From NCBI GenBank assembly GCA_016748015.1, contig JAAOMT010000187.1:1-37650 (forward strand): DNA of 37,650 nucleotides, in the 5' to 3' direction. Below, piece after piece: positions 10,745 through 20,883 of this stretch. The notes under the pieces are model-generated. The model was not told the DNA's origin. It searched no databases and was given only the letters and a program-made list of their open reading frames with translations. Positions within the stretch are counted from its first letter, which is position 1. Every line of letters begins with the position of its first letter. Origin of the DNA: Geosiphon pyriformis (taxonomy: Eukaryota; Glomeromycota; Glomeromycetes; Archaeosporales; Geosiphonaceae). The position numbers and the translations under genes are program-made.

Positions 10745-12499
10745 GTGACGACCACACCAGACACAACAACTCTAGAGTATTACCAATCAATTTACACCCA
10801 CTGCAAGCAAAGATTCAACATTCCAGACGGAATTGAAATTGTCAAGAAATCAGTATACCAATATATTGAAAACCGCATCAACAATTATCTTTTTGGAAAT
10901 TACAATATCTCAGAAGTTAGAAGCAACCTTTACAATAATTTAGCACACTATTCACAGTTGGGAACTGAAAAACTTAACAGTGAAACACTTGCCACTTACT
11001 TTCACAAACTTAATTTTAACATTATCAAATACTGTGAAGAAACATATCTAGTGCAGTCTCAATACACTATTGATTTTGAATCGGAAACAGAAACAAGCAA
11101 CAAAGACAAAAACAAATTAAAGCAATATTCAAGAACCACCCCAAATACTCTAATACTACCGAAAACAACTGCCAACTATTTACAAACACCTGAACAAGGA
11201 ACCAGTTCAAAACTTCCACTTACTATCACACCTTTTCTAGCTTTACTTGCACAAGCACAAACACCTAATTCACTCTTGAATTGATTTGCAAAACCAGAAG
11301 ATTTTACATCACTCAGAAGTCTTACCAGACAACAAGAACCCCTTCAAACTAGTTCCAATCTCCTTGATTTTATAGCTGAAAATCAAAGTGAACACTCTGA
11401 GACAGCAGCAAATGAAGAAAACAACTCTGAAATAACTGAAGAAGAATCAATAGACAGTGAAAATGAAAAAGACAAAATGACAACATATATCGCAAAAATC
11501 CCTGAATTCAATGGAGAAGATATTGAGACCAGTTCCCAAGAATGGCTCGACCAAGTTACTAAAGCTGGAGATGCAAATAGATGGAATGCTGCCAAAATGT
11601 TAAGAACAATTCTCTACTTTCTCAAAGGAACAGCAGAAGAATGGTTTGAAAACTTGGCTGCCCCATTCAATGATTGGAACACTTTCAAAGCAGCCTTCCT
11701 TGAACAGTTCACCAACAATAATACTTCTATCATTCTTCATAATCATTTTCAAAATATCAAACAAAAACCCTCCGAATCTATTATGACTTATATTGGGAAA
11801 TTCAACAAACTTCTTAGACAAATTTGCCAACTCGAAACAAACAATTATTATTCCGATGCTCAAATCTTGGATCAATTTATCACTGGTCTAAAAGATAAAC
11901 TAATTAAAAAGATTCGCCCACATGTGCCAGAAGATTTAAACTCTGCCATACAGCATGCGAAAAGATATGAAATAGTCATAGAAAAGGCCAATCGCACAAA
12001 ACTTGTAAATTTGGCAATTGGAGAAACCAGCTTAGCAGCTGAAAAAAAAATTGACCAACTCACAAAAAAGGTTGAAAACTATTTCACCAATCAACAACAA
12101 CAGCAACCCCAAAGATATCAACCACCCCAAAGACGAAATCAAAATAACTTTGCACCACTTTCCAATAACCAGCCTCAAAATTGCCATTACTGTGGAATCT
12201 CTGGCCACTGAAAAAGAGATTGCAAAAAGCTACAACAAGACCAACAAAATAGGAGTAATCAACATTACCCTCTACCACAGCAATCTTATTATCAACCACC
12301 ACCATCAGCTTACTATCTACCAAGACCCCAATACCAAAATAACTATTATCAGCCTGCCCCACAGCCAATCCAACAGCAATACCAACAACCGCTCACACAA
12401 CATTATCAAGTATCTGCTCGAAGACTGCTTACACAGAATCAATTCACACCACAAAATTGATACCAAGTAAACAACAATAGAATCAGTTCGAATAACCAA
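10745..12499 (+). pseudogene. Ty3 gag with N-terminal extra domain, core and CCHC knuckle
   Basis: Gag packages the element RNA. The frame starts near 10745 with GTG where an ATG may have been; no in-frame ATG is seen between the primer site and this point. Residues 1-180 form a domain I do not recognise. An acidic linker follows (about 11383-11475), then a Retrotrans_gag-type core from about 11477 (EWLDQVTKAGDANRW and GTAEEWFENLAAPFNDW). After a Gln-rich stretch comes the zinc knuckle CHYCGISGH at 12182-12208, where TGA 12209-12211 stands at the usual Trp or aromatic position before KRDC. Further TGA codons are at 11282-11284 and 12458-12460. The tail is rich in Gln, Pro and Tyr. The frame continues without a shift into protease, so gag and pol appear to be one fused ORF in this family. 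Confidence 0.88.
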
Positions 12500-13083
12500 T
12501 TGGTTTCTCGAAATTCCACTCAACCAAGACCCAACCACTACCACACTCAATCCAGTTATTTAACAATGCTGGAAGAACAGAATTTTTATCATACTGCACC
12601 TTCGGAAGGTGGAGCTGCAGCACAACAACAAAACCCTTTCTATACTCTTACCACAATCCCACCAGCCAGAATTGCTGAAAATGCTAACCTTTCAGATATA
12701 TTCCCTTTTGAGTTCGAAGCAAATAAGTCATTATTCCTGCTTAGCAATGCAGCTGCCAATAAACAAAAAGCAATCATGGTTATGTACACTGAAGCAAAAG
12801 TCGAAGGAAAGACAATTTGCTTGATCCTAGACAGTAGATCCGCTGGAAGCATTATCACCTACCAGTTAATGCAACAGTTGAAGAGAAATGTCGACCGACC
12901 AGCTCAAACAGTAATCATCACTGTTAATGGCATAAAAAAGACCCTAGTAGGAGAAATTGACAATTTTCCATTCACTCTTGATGGAATCACCATTCCAGTC
13001 AAAGTTCTTATAATGAACGCACCTCAGTATCAAGCTCTTGTCGGAAATGATTGGCTTCAAAAAGCCAATGCTAATCTGAATTA
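12500..13083 (+). pseudogene. Retropepsin-type protease region of the Ty3 polyprotein
   Basis: The region contains the aspartic protease signature LDSRSAGSIIT near 12821-12855, followed by a hydrophobic strand pattern and VGNDWLQ near 13039, which is usual at the C-terminal end of Ty3 protease domains. The catalytic triad should be D-S/T-G; here the Gly codon reads AGA (12836-12838), consistent with a GGA to AGA transition, so the active site is damaged. The frame ends at TAA 13082-13084, after which the same frame continues. It acts in processing the Gag-Pol chain in intact relatives. Confidence 0.85.
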
Positions 13084-13084
13084 A

Positions 13085-14080
13085 GAAACACAAGAGTTAA
13101 CAATCTCCTACCAAGGACAACATGCCCAGGTACCTGCCACTTGTGATACATTCAACAAACGCTCTGAAAAAGCCCCAGCATTTGAATTTGAACCGGAAAA
13201 AGAAAAACCCTTCATTGAAACATTCATGGCTCTTGGATTAACGTCCAACTGGGCTGATGAAACAGAACAAGAACATTTTACCCCACACTCTAAACCCGAA
13301 ATCTCTGGATGGAATATCCTTTACTCAAAACCTGAACCAAGAAAACAACACCCCTATATTCCCCTTAAATGTAAGGACTGCCACAAGAAACTATCATCAA
13401 TGGGAGCCTGCATTTCACCTGAAGAAGAATATGAAAATCATACTTGTTATTACTGCAAGGCTTGCCACAGAGAACGATAGGGCCATCTAATAAAAAGGAG
13501 TGGAAAATGGGACAACACTCCTTGTTTGACTTGTGGAGATATGCTACTGGAAGAATGCAATTGGATTGATGTAGCCATGAGAAGAGGAGTCTGTGATCAG
13601 ACCTGCCAATATGTTTTATCAATTTCAGAAAAAGTAAAAAGAGGAACACCCTTTAATGCGGCATACAACAGTGCTCTCAACAAACTTTATCACTACTCTC
13701 ATGATGCTAAGATAATTTTCGACCTAGCAATGGCATTAATTAATGGAGCTACCAAAGAAAATATTCGCCAAATGAAGGAAGCAGAATACATTGAATATAC
13801 TATGAAATTAGCTGGATTCGATTATGAAGACAAAATAGAAGTCTACCACCAAATTGCAAGTCACACCTACCCAACCCAAGAAGCTCAAATTCAACGATTA
13901 GAGCAAATGAACATTAGACTATGTGAAGAATGCATTATGCCTTGCGATAAACAGTGGTGTCTTAAATGCTACGCTCTTAGTATCCTCTTGCCCAGCAAAA
14001 ATGATGAAAATGAAATTGAATTTGGAGAACCTGAAGCAATGGGAAAAATTGAAACAACATCTATCTACCTTATCAAAAAT
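13085..14080 (+). other. Cys-rich segment between protease and dUTPase
   Basis: In the same frame after the protease, about 330 codons carry many paired cysteines: CKDC near 13373, CYYCKAC near 13445, CLTCGD near 13520, CDQTC near 13592, CEEC near 13924 and CDKQWCLKCYA near 13943. The spacing suggests two or three zinc-binding knuckles separated by a helical stretch (about 13620-13900) with two histidine-containing turns. TAG 13478-13480 interrupts it. I know of no standard Ty3 domain here. It could be an RNA- or DNA-binding module or a structural spacer; no function is claimed. Confidence 0.75.
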
Positions 14081-14129
14081 CAGTCTGCCTTACAACTTAA
14101 ATACTTCAACAATAACAGACAAGGAATAA

Positions 14130-14529
14130 AACCCGAAAAAGCACACGAAATTGATGCTGGATATGACCTAAGATATTCAGACAAGGATACTCTTGTGCTC
14201 AAACCCAAATCCCTCACAAAAATCAACCTCAAAATTGCACTCGAAATCCCACCAGGAGCAATGGTTCAAATCACCTCCCAGTCCTCTCTGGCAAGCAAAG
14301 GAATCAATGTCAGAGGAGGAATAATTGATGCTGGATATACTGAAGACATTACAGTGATGCTTCAAAATAAAACTGACAAACCATTTAAGATCAAACATGC
14401 TAAAAAAATTGCCCAAGCTATTTACCTACCTTTAATCAACATTTCGGGTTTGCAACTAGTCAATCAAAGAGAACAATTAGGAAAGAGCAATAGAGAAACC
14501 CAAGGTTTTGGTTCAACTGAACGATTCAC
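14130..14529 (+). pseudogene. dUTPase domain inside the Ty3 polyprotein
   Basis: dUTPase hydrolyses dUTP to dUMP and keeps uracil out of DNA. The five trimeric dUTPase motifs can be followed in order: motif 1 DAGYDLRYS (14152), motif 2 QSSLASKG (14281), motif 3 GGIIDAGYTEDITV (14316), motif 4 KKIAQAIYLPL (14404) and motif 5 TQGFGSTERF (14498). Motif 2 has Q where G-R precedes SSLA in cellular enzymes, and motif 3 keeps the Asp-Ala-Gly-Tyr substrate-contact pattern. No stop codon lies within the domain. The domain sits between the Cys-rich segment and RT. Whether it is catalytically active is not shown by sequence alone. Confidence 0.88.
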
Positions 14530-15299
14530 AGTTCCAGTTAATATAGCTCTTAACACACAAAACAAATCCCACCAGATTCTCAGACTTCTACAACCAATTA
14601 CCATCTCACCCTTTGGAGAACATTTAGAAATCTACATCTGCCCAAAGCCAACAACCACACAACAAATTTTTGAGTCCAATGAACAAGTCTGCTTGGAACA
14701 TAATATTTTGATCCCAAACATTTATATTCCAGAAGGAACAAAGAAAGTTCGAGTTACTTTTTACAATCCCAATAATTACCCCATAATTTTATTAAATAAT
14801 TTAGAAATTGGAGTTATTTACAGTAATATATTTCAACAAGAATTACCCCAAACAGTCCCCGATTTCTCTGAAATTATTGAACATTCAATACCAAAAATCA
14901 ACCCAAATCCCAGCTCCGAAAACTACCATGTTGTCATGGAAAAACTATCTCAAATCAACATGGGACAACTTGAACTACAACAACAAACCCAGCTCAAAGA
15001 GCTAATTGCAGAATTTGCCGATATCTTCGCTGAAAACAACAATGACTTAGGAAGAACCAATTTGGTCCAACACCAAATTTATACAGAAGATGTCAAACCA
15101 AGAAGACAACAAGCATATCGAGTTGCTCCAGAAAGCCACCAATTTATTCAAGAAGAAGTACAACAAATGCTTAACAATGGGCTCATCCAACCCTCCATGA
15201 GTTCTTGGGCTTTACCTGTAGTGCTAGTTAAAAAAAAAATGGAAAGATCCGATTTTGTGTTGACTATTGACAACTCAACAGTGTTACAATTGGAGACAT
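14530..15299 (+). pseudogene. dUTPase-RT linker and 5' part of reverse transcriptase, cut by solo LTR
   Basis: After the dUTPase, about 120 codons contain a second beta-rich stretch (IPEGTKKVRVTFYNPNNYPI near 14734). It loosely resembles a degenerate dUTPase-like fold; this is an inference. From about 14936 the usual Ty3 pre-RT linker and RT start are seen (LAELIAEFADIF-type segment near 14998, NNGLIQPSMS near 15174). A one-base loss in the A run near 15230 shifts the frame relative to the copy at bases 172-190. The frame is then cut at 15299 by the inserted solo LTR. The RT continues at 15763. Confidence 0.85.
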
Positions 15300-15758
15300 T
15301 GTTACGGTTTAAGAATTTAGCAAAAAGAATCATAAAAATAATACAAACTATTCAATCATAATATAGCACAGTAATAATCTTAGAAAGGTAATGATTAACA
15401 TAGTAGCAAACACCATCTCGCGATAGTGGCAAGCACCAGTTNNNNNNNNNNNNNNNNNNNNNNNNNNNTTAACATTCTGTGTTTCTAGATTAGAGAAACA
15501 CATCAGGCAATTGCAAGGATAGCCTCAGAGAAGACCCCAGACAGTGGGTAGATTTCAGTTCAGCCTCTGAGAAGGAGTACATAAACACACACAACAATCA
15601 AGAATTAAAGAATAACTTATATTGCAACAGTAAAAAGAAAGCCTTCAGTGTAACAGTGACATTATCACACAAATAGAATTGAGGAACTCACGAAAGACTG
15701 ATTGCAATTAAAGTGGGATATCAGTAATTAAATATAACAAGAAAACCATCCCGTAACA
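15300..15758 (+). repeat. Solo LTR of a third Ty3 family inserted into RT, with assembly gap
   Basis: The insert starts TGTTACGG and ends CCGTAACA. The flanking bases are ACAT (15296-15299) and ACGT (15759-15762), a 4-bp target duplication in which one copy has lost its CpG. Removing the insert and one ACGT restores the alignment to the copy at bases 240-265. It contains AGCCTCAGAGAAG-type sequence near 15519 reminiscent of R-U5 of the host element. No PBS or ORF is seen. Bases 15442-15468 are N, so its true length may differ. Confidence 0.85.
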
Positions 15759-15762
15759 ACGT

Positions 15763-16825
15763 CTACTCCCTTTCCCGGATTGATGACATGTTAGATGCCC
15801 TTGGAAAATCCAAATACTTTTCAACACTAGATTTAGAAAGTGGTTACTGGCAAGTTGCTATGGATCCCAAAGATTGCCCCAAAACAGCATTCACCATCCA
15901 AAATGGAAATTACGAGTTCAATGTAATGTCTTTCAGATTATGCAATGCACCAGCAACATTTTAGAGATTAATGGATGTTATGTACCAAGGACTTCTTTGG
16001 AAATCAGTAGTCATTTATTTTGACAATACTGATGTTTATTCTCTATCATTTGAATTACACTTAAAACACCTGTGAGAAGTTTTTCAATGATTATGAAAAG
16101 CAAGACTAAAACTCAATATCGAAAAATGCTACTTTGGAAAAACAAGCCTAGCCTTCCTTGGTCATATCATTAGTAAAGATAGAATTAAACCAGATCCTGG
16201 AAAAATCAGCATTGTCAAAAACTTCAAAACTCCTCGAAACACTACAGAACTAAGAGGATTCATAGAATTAGCATCCTACTATCAGAAGTTTATTAAAGAT
16301 TTTTCGGAAATTGCAAAACCTCTCAACCAGCTCATCACCAAAAACGTTGAATACAAATGGACTACTAAACACCAAAAAGCTTTTGAAATTCTCAAGGAAA
16401 AACTAATAACAGCTCCAATTCTCGCCTATCTAGATTTCAGCAACTGATTTTGACTAGCTACAAATGCTTCATATACTGCCTTTGGTGCCATCTTATCACA
16501 ACTAGATGACAATGGAAATGAGTGAGTAATTGCTTATGCTAGCAGAACATTAAAACCAGCTGAGAAAAACTATCCTGCCACAGAACTAGAAACAGCAGCC
16601 ATAATTTGGGCCCTACACCACTTCAACTTTTATCTTAGGCCTAAAAAATTTGATATTATCACTGATAATATTGGACTCAAATGGCTTCAGAACAAAAATA
16701 CTCAGCTGAATGCAAAACAAACCTGATGGACAGGATTTCTAGCAAACTATTGATAAATAGTACATCACAAACCAAGAAAACTCCACACCAATGTTGACTG
16801 TCTCTCCAGAATGAGACAAAATTAG
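15763..16825 (+). pseudogene. 3' part of RT plus RNase H of the complete Ty3 element
   Basis: The segment aligns with bases 250-1311 of the first element. It is more damaged. The RT catalytic motif reads YFDN at 16016-16027 in place of YLDD, and the RNase H start reads ATNAS with the first catalytic Asp changed to Asn at 16463-16465. Stops include TAG 15962-15964, TGA 16088-16090, TGA 16523-16525, TGA 16724-16726 and several others, ending at TAG 16823-16825. Three of the TGA sites are shared with the first element. Neither RT nor RNase H could be active. Confidence 0.92.
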
Positions 16826-18263
16826 AAAAACACAAAAACCAACATTCAACTTAACCAACCAAAAGAGCCAACAAACAATGAATTTGGAAAACTATAATGA
16901 TCTCAAACAATATTTGGAAACATTAACAATCCCAACAGATTGGTCCTCAGATGAAAAACATTGACTACAACAACAAGCCAAACAATATTTTCTACACAAC
17001 AACATTATTTATTACCAAAATTTCAAAAACCCAAACAAACCACTCAGATTAATACAAGAACAGGAAAAAGAGACTATATTATACAACATGCACTCAAATC
17101 CTTCATCAGCCCACTTCGGAAAAGACAGCACCACCCAAAGAACACTAGAATACTACTTTTGGCCTTGAATGAGAAAAGACATTCACGAATATGTTGAATC
17201 TTGTGATAGTTGTCAAAGAAGAGAAGAAACTCACTCTACAGAACCTTTAAACCCAATTGAAGTTGGACAGCTTTTTGACAGAGTTGGTATCGATTTAGTC
17301 AGACCATTACCTATCACAAACCAAGGAAACCACTACATTGCAGTAGCCATAGACTATCTCACCAAATGGCCTGAAGCCAGAGCCATTCAATGGGCAGATG
17401 CAAAATCAGTAGCAAACTTTATCTACGAAGACATCATTTGTAGACATAAATGTCCAATAGAACTTTTATCTGATCAAGAAACACATTTTGTGAACAATTT
17501 AATCCAGAAAATTTGTGGACAATTTAATGTCAAGAGACCATTATCTTCACCCTACCATCCACAAACAAATGGACTGGTAGAACAGTTCAACAGAACATTG
17601 TGTAAATTATTAGCCAAAGTTTCAACCAATTTTGAGCAAGAATAGGATCTCTTTATTCCATCAGTGTTACTAACATATAGGACACTAAAACAAGATACCA
17701 CAAAATACACACTATTTGATTTAACTTACGGAAGGATGGCAACATTACCAATTAGTTTCACAGTGGAAACATACCCAGCACAACCAATTGATGAAAACAA
17801 TTACCAAGAAATGCTTCAATGAAGAGTCTACACTCTGCTTAGCACATTAGAAAGAAAACGACAAATAGCAGCCACCCATATTAAACACTTCCAAGCTCAA
17901 CAAAAAGAACAGCATGATAACAAATTGCCTCCAGTCATCAATGAATTTAAAATTGGAAACAAAGTTCTCTTATATAGAACTAAAGCCAAAAAACAATGGA
18001 GTAGAAAATTTGAAAATAAATGGGATGGACCATTCTTTATCCATGAAGTTTTAGGCAATGGATCATACAAGCTAAGACTTGATGACAAAATTCTAGCAAA
18101 AGTTGCACATGGAGATCGTTTAAAACACTATAATTCCAGAAACAATCCTGAACCATTAATTCCACAAATTGGTACACATTCCCCTTTAATCAATCCCAAA
18201 GACATTTCCCGAAATTTAGAACCAATAGTTGTCATTGAACAGCCTCACAACTTGAACACTTAA
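16826..18263 (+). pseudogene. Integrase of the complete Ty3 element
   Basis: As in the first element, integrase is in the +1 frame relative to RNase H, with first ATG at 16878. It keeps both zinc histidines (MHSNPSSAHF near 17089) and CDSCQRR near 17203. Core motifs are GIDLVRPL near 17290, SDQETHF near 17471 and NGLVEQFNRTL near 17567. A GPF-type C-terminal segment (WDGPFFIHEV) lies near 18023. Stops include TGA in place of Arg at about 16963, 17167 and 17820, and TAG in place of Trp near 17645. The frame closes at TAA just before 18264. No chromodomain is seen. Confidence 0.92.
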
Positions 18264-18426
18264 TTAAAATTTATTATTATAGTTATCTTCTTATAATTTA
18301 GAAACAATCTCACAAAAACAAAACAAAAATAACATAAAAACCCATGCACCAAAAATAATTTTCTTTTATTTCAAATTGCTTATAATGACTATTCCTTAAG
18401 ACATTCAACAATTATCTTAAAAACTA

Positions 18427-19089
18427 ATGTTAGCTTTAAAAACAATACCCGAATTATCTATTACTGTTACTGGAAACCACATTAATTATACCCAAACAGA
18501 AGTAGTTACAAATTTAGCCCCAAATTCATGAAAATATCACCCGTATAAGAAGAACACAAGAAGTTATACTGGAATTCACCTGCCAGAACTTTTAAAACTT
18601 GCTTTAAGAGAAAATCTAATGCTCACTCCAATTAGTATTCCACCAAATGCTACAATTCAACAAAGACTTCAACTGTGTCTCAATGAAGAAAACACTGAAT
18701 ATCCTCCAATTTATAGATATTTTCACATTGGAAAAACACTCTACAAATGGAAACTGGAACTTACAACAGCAAATCTCGTAAAAAAAACTATTCAGAAACA
18801 ACTCCACAATGAATTCAAGACAACAGCTGGATCAACAAACAGTCGCTACAGACTCAGAGCTGCTCTTAGACTTTATGACCTATTCCACACCTGTGAAAAC
18901 GTACTACAAAACCCAATTTTTCAACCTTTGAAGATTCAATACATTGGAAAGCTCACAGAACTGAAATTTCAACAATTTTCAGACCAAATTTTTTCAATAA
19001 TTTTGGATTATTATCTGGAAATGACAAACAGTACTTGGACTTCGATGGAGCTCAGTCTTGAGGAAGGTTATGTTACCAGACAAAATTAG
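18427..19089 (+). pseudogene. Third ORF of the Ty3 element, unknown function, runs into the 3' LTR
   Basis: From ATG 18427 a single frame of 220 codons runs to TAG 19087-19089, broken only by TGA 18529-18531 (after LAPNS, before KYHPY). It lies 3' of integrase, where env or accessory genes sit in some LTR elements. I see no signal peptide, transmembrane segment or known motif. The second half is basic and helical, with Leu/Tyr-rich stretches (YRLRAALRLYDLFHTCE near 18844). The last 19 bases of coding sequence lie within the 3' LTR and the polypurine tract lies inside the ORF. The first element lacks it by deletion. It could be an accessory nucleic-acid binding or structural protein, but this is open. 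Confidence 0.72.
19060..19067 (+). other. Candidate polypurine tract
   Basis: GAGGAAGG lies three bases before the 3' LTR start (19071). This is where the plus-strand primer is expected. It is short, so moderate confidence only. Confidence 0.55.
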
Positions 19090-20050
19090 AGATATTATTT
19101 AGCATAAAATTATCTTATAATTCCTATCATTAATTAGCATATATTATCGTTTCAAATTATCACTTATTACATTAGCAAAAATGTCCGAAATTATCATTTA
19201 ATTAATAATCCAAATTGTACACAACACAAATGTAACCTAATTGCGATGATCAATCATGCAATACCCCGAACTATTTAACATTCAAAAGTTTGCTGAAATT
19301 TATAGAAATTCGCCGAAATAATTGATAGTTCACCAAAATATCTAATAGTTCGCAGAAATAACTTGTAGTTTGCCAAAATGTATCTTTAGTTTAGCGAAAT
19401 CATAGAAAATAGCAAAGTTCAAGTTCATAGAATAGTGTTATGACAAGTTGTATAAAAGAAAAGCTTCTCTTTTCAAGAAAATGTATCTTACTTTAGATTT
19501 ATCACTTAGAACCATTTATACACACACAAAAAGAAATAAATATCAAATAATTCAAAAAACCAAACTCTTTAAATTATTGCACTTAGAAAATCCTCAAAAA
19601 CCTAACTAACATTTTGAAATTAATTAGCTATCAATTTCAGTAAACTGTTAGTGACTCCAGGCCTGGATAGAAAACATTTCTCTTGACAGAATTCTATTTT
19701 TTTTACATTTCTTTTATTTTTTATTTTTTATTTTCTTATTACAATCATTAAGGTAGCCTACAGACAAGATTTCTGTAGAAGAGTTGACTTTCACAGCAAA
19801 GTAACTATACATTTTAGTAAGCTTCTAGATGAGCAATTCCTGAAAAAGAGTTGACGTTTACTATAATGTAACTACATAAAGTAACTGGCACGGAATTGGC
19901 CATTCTACTTATAAGCCCAGCAATTCAAATTATAGGAGATAATTTGAAGATAAATTCAGTTATTGGAGATTCAAACACTTCTCATAGTCATGAATTAACA
20001 GTATTACAATAATACAAGAGCTAAGAAGAGACCAAAAACCTCTGGTAACA
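19071..20050 (+). repeat. 3' LTR of the complete Ty3 element
   Basis: It starts TGTTACCAGA and ends CTCTGGTAACA, and matches 9715-10699 end to end with few small gaps. Many of the differences are CG in one copy and TG or CA in the other (for example ACGACAAG/ATGACAAG and CTAACGTT/CTAACATT). It contains the U3 repeat array (19289-19406) and the TATA box (19451). Confidence 0.93.
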
Positions 20051-20054
20051 ATGT

Positions 20055-20871
20055 AAAGCTTTTATAAAATAAGTTCACAAAGCAATTAATGAATAGTTTA
20101 TAAAGCCAGAAACCATATGCCTATCAAGATGCCAAACTTTTAAGATTCTTCTTTAATCTATTATATTGATATTACAAACATTTTTTATCTTAAATTCAGA
20201 TTCATTTTTCTACTTAGTATAACACAAAGTTCTGTAGAAATTTCTGACATAATGATGAATATTATAAAACAAAGTTATACTAATTATTTGTATAAAAAGC
20301 TTTTGAATTACAATAGAAAAAGCAAAATTAGAGAAATAAACATCAAAGATAAGTATATCAACATATTTATTCTTTACAATACTAACATGGTTTTTGATCT
20401 TAATTCAAGATACTAAAAGCAATCTATCTTTGATAATTTATTATCTAATACTATTTTATTTATGAGCACTTTTTGAAATCAGGTTAAGTCATCTTTAATT
20501 TATTAATATAAGCACTAATAGCAGTCTGGCTGTTTAAATTAATAATTATATTGCTCTTTACAAAAACACAACTAAGTACAAAAGAAATAGTCTTAAATTC
20601 TACCAAAGTTAATGACATAATATCTTGAACTCTAATTTTAATATCAAAATTAGCATTAGAGAAAAAGATAACACCCTCTCTAATAATTAAAGTCAAATCA
20701 TTATTATTTATTTTAATATTTTTAAAATTTTTAAAGCTGTCTTTATTTATTAATTAATTTTATAAAATTAGTAATATAACTTTTTAAATTAACAATTAAA
20801 TTTGTTTTATTTTTTAATTTATTATATCTAAAGTTTTATTATTTTAGTTTATTAATTTAATATTTTATATT
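20055..20871. other. AT-rich spacer
   Basis: No gene is recognised between the Ty3 element and the LINE. The minus-strand open frame at 20484-20696 has no recognisable domain and strong AT bias. Confidence 0.6.
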
Positions 20872-20883
20872 AAAACTGTTATT

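Larger units (their letters stand above)
9715..20050 (+). mobile_element. Complete LTR-to-LTR Ty3-type retrotransposon with dUTPase and extra 3' ORF
   Basis: Two LTRs of 985 and 980 bp in direct orientation enclose a primer site, gag, protease, Cys-rich segment, dUTPase, RT, RNase H, integrase, a third ORF and a polypurine tract. ATGT lies directly outside both ends (9711-9714 and 20051-20054), so the whole is a single insertion. A foreign solo LTR sits inside RT (15300-15758). The coding frame from 10745 to about 15230 is uninterrupted by indels; it is broken only by stop codons (TGA 11282, TGA 12209, TGA 12458, TAA 13082, TAG 13478). A one-base loss in an A run near 15230 and the solo LTR then shift it. 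Differences between its two LTRs are concentrated at CG versus TG/CA. Confidence 0.92.

Noticed and set aside
11383-12858. Long minus-strand and alternate-frame open frames across the gag region
   Set aside because: They mirror the real gag-pol frame and have low-complexity translations caused by its Gln/Asn-rich codons.
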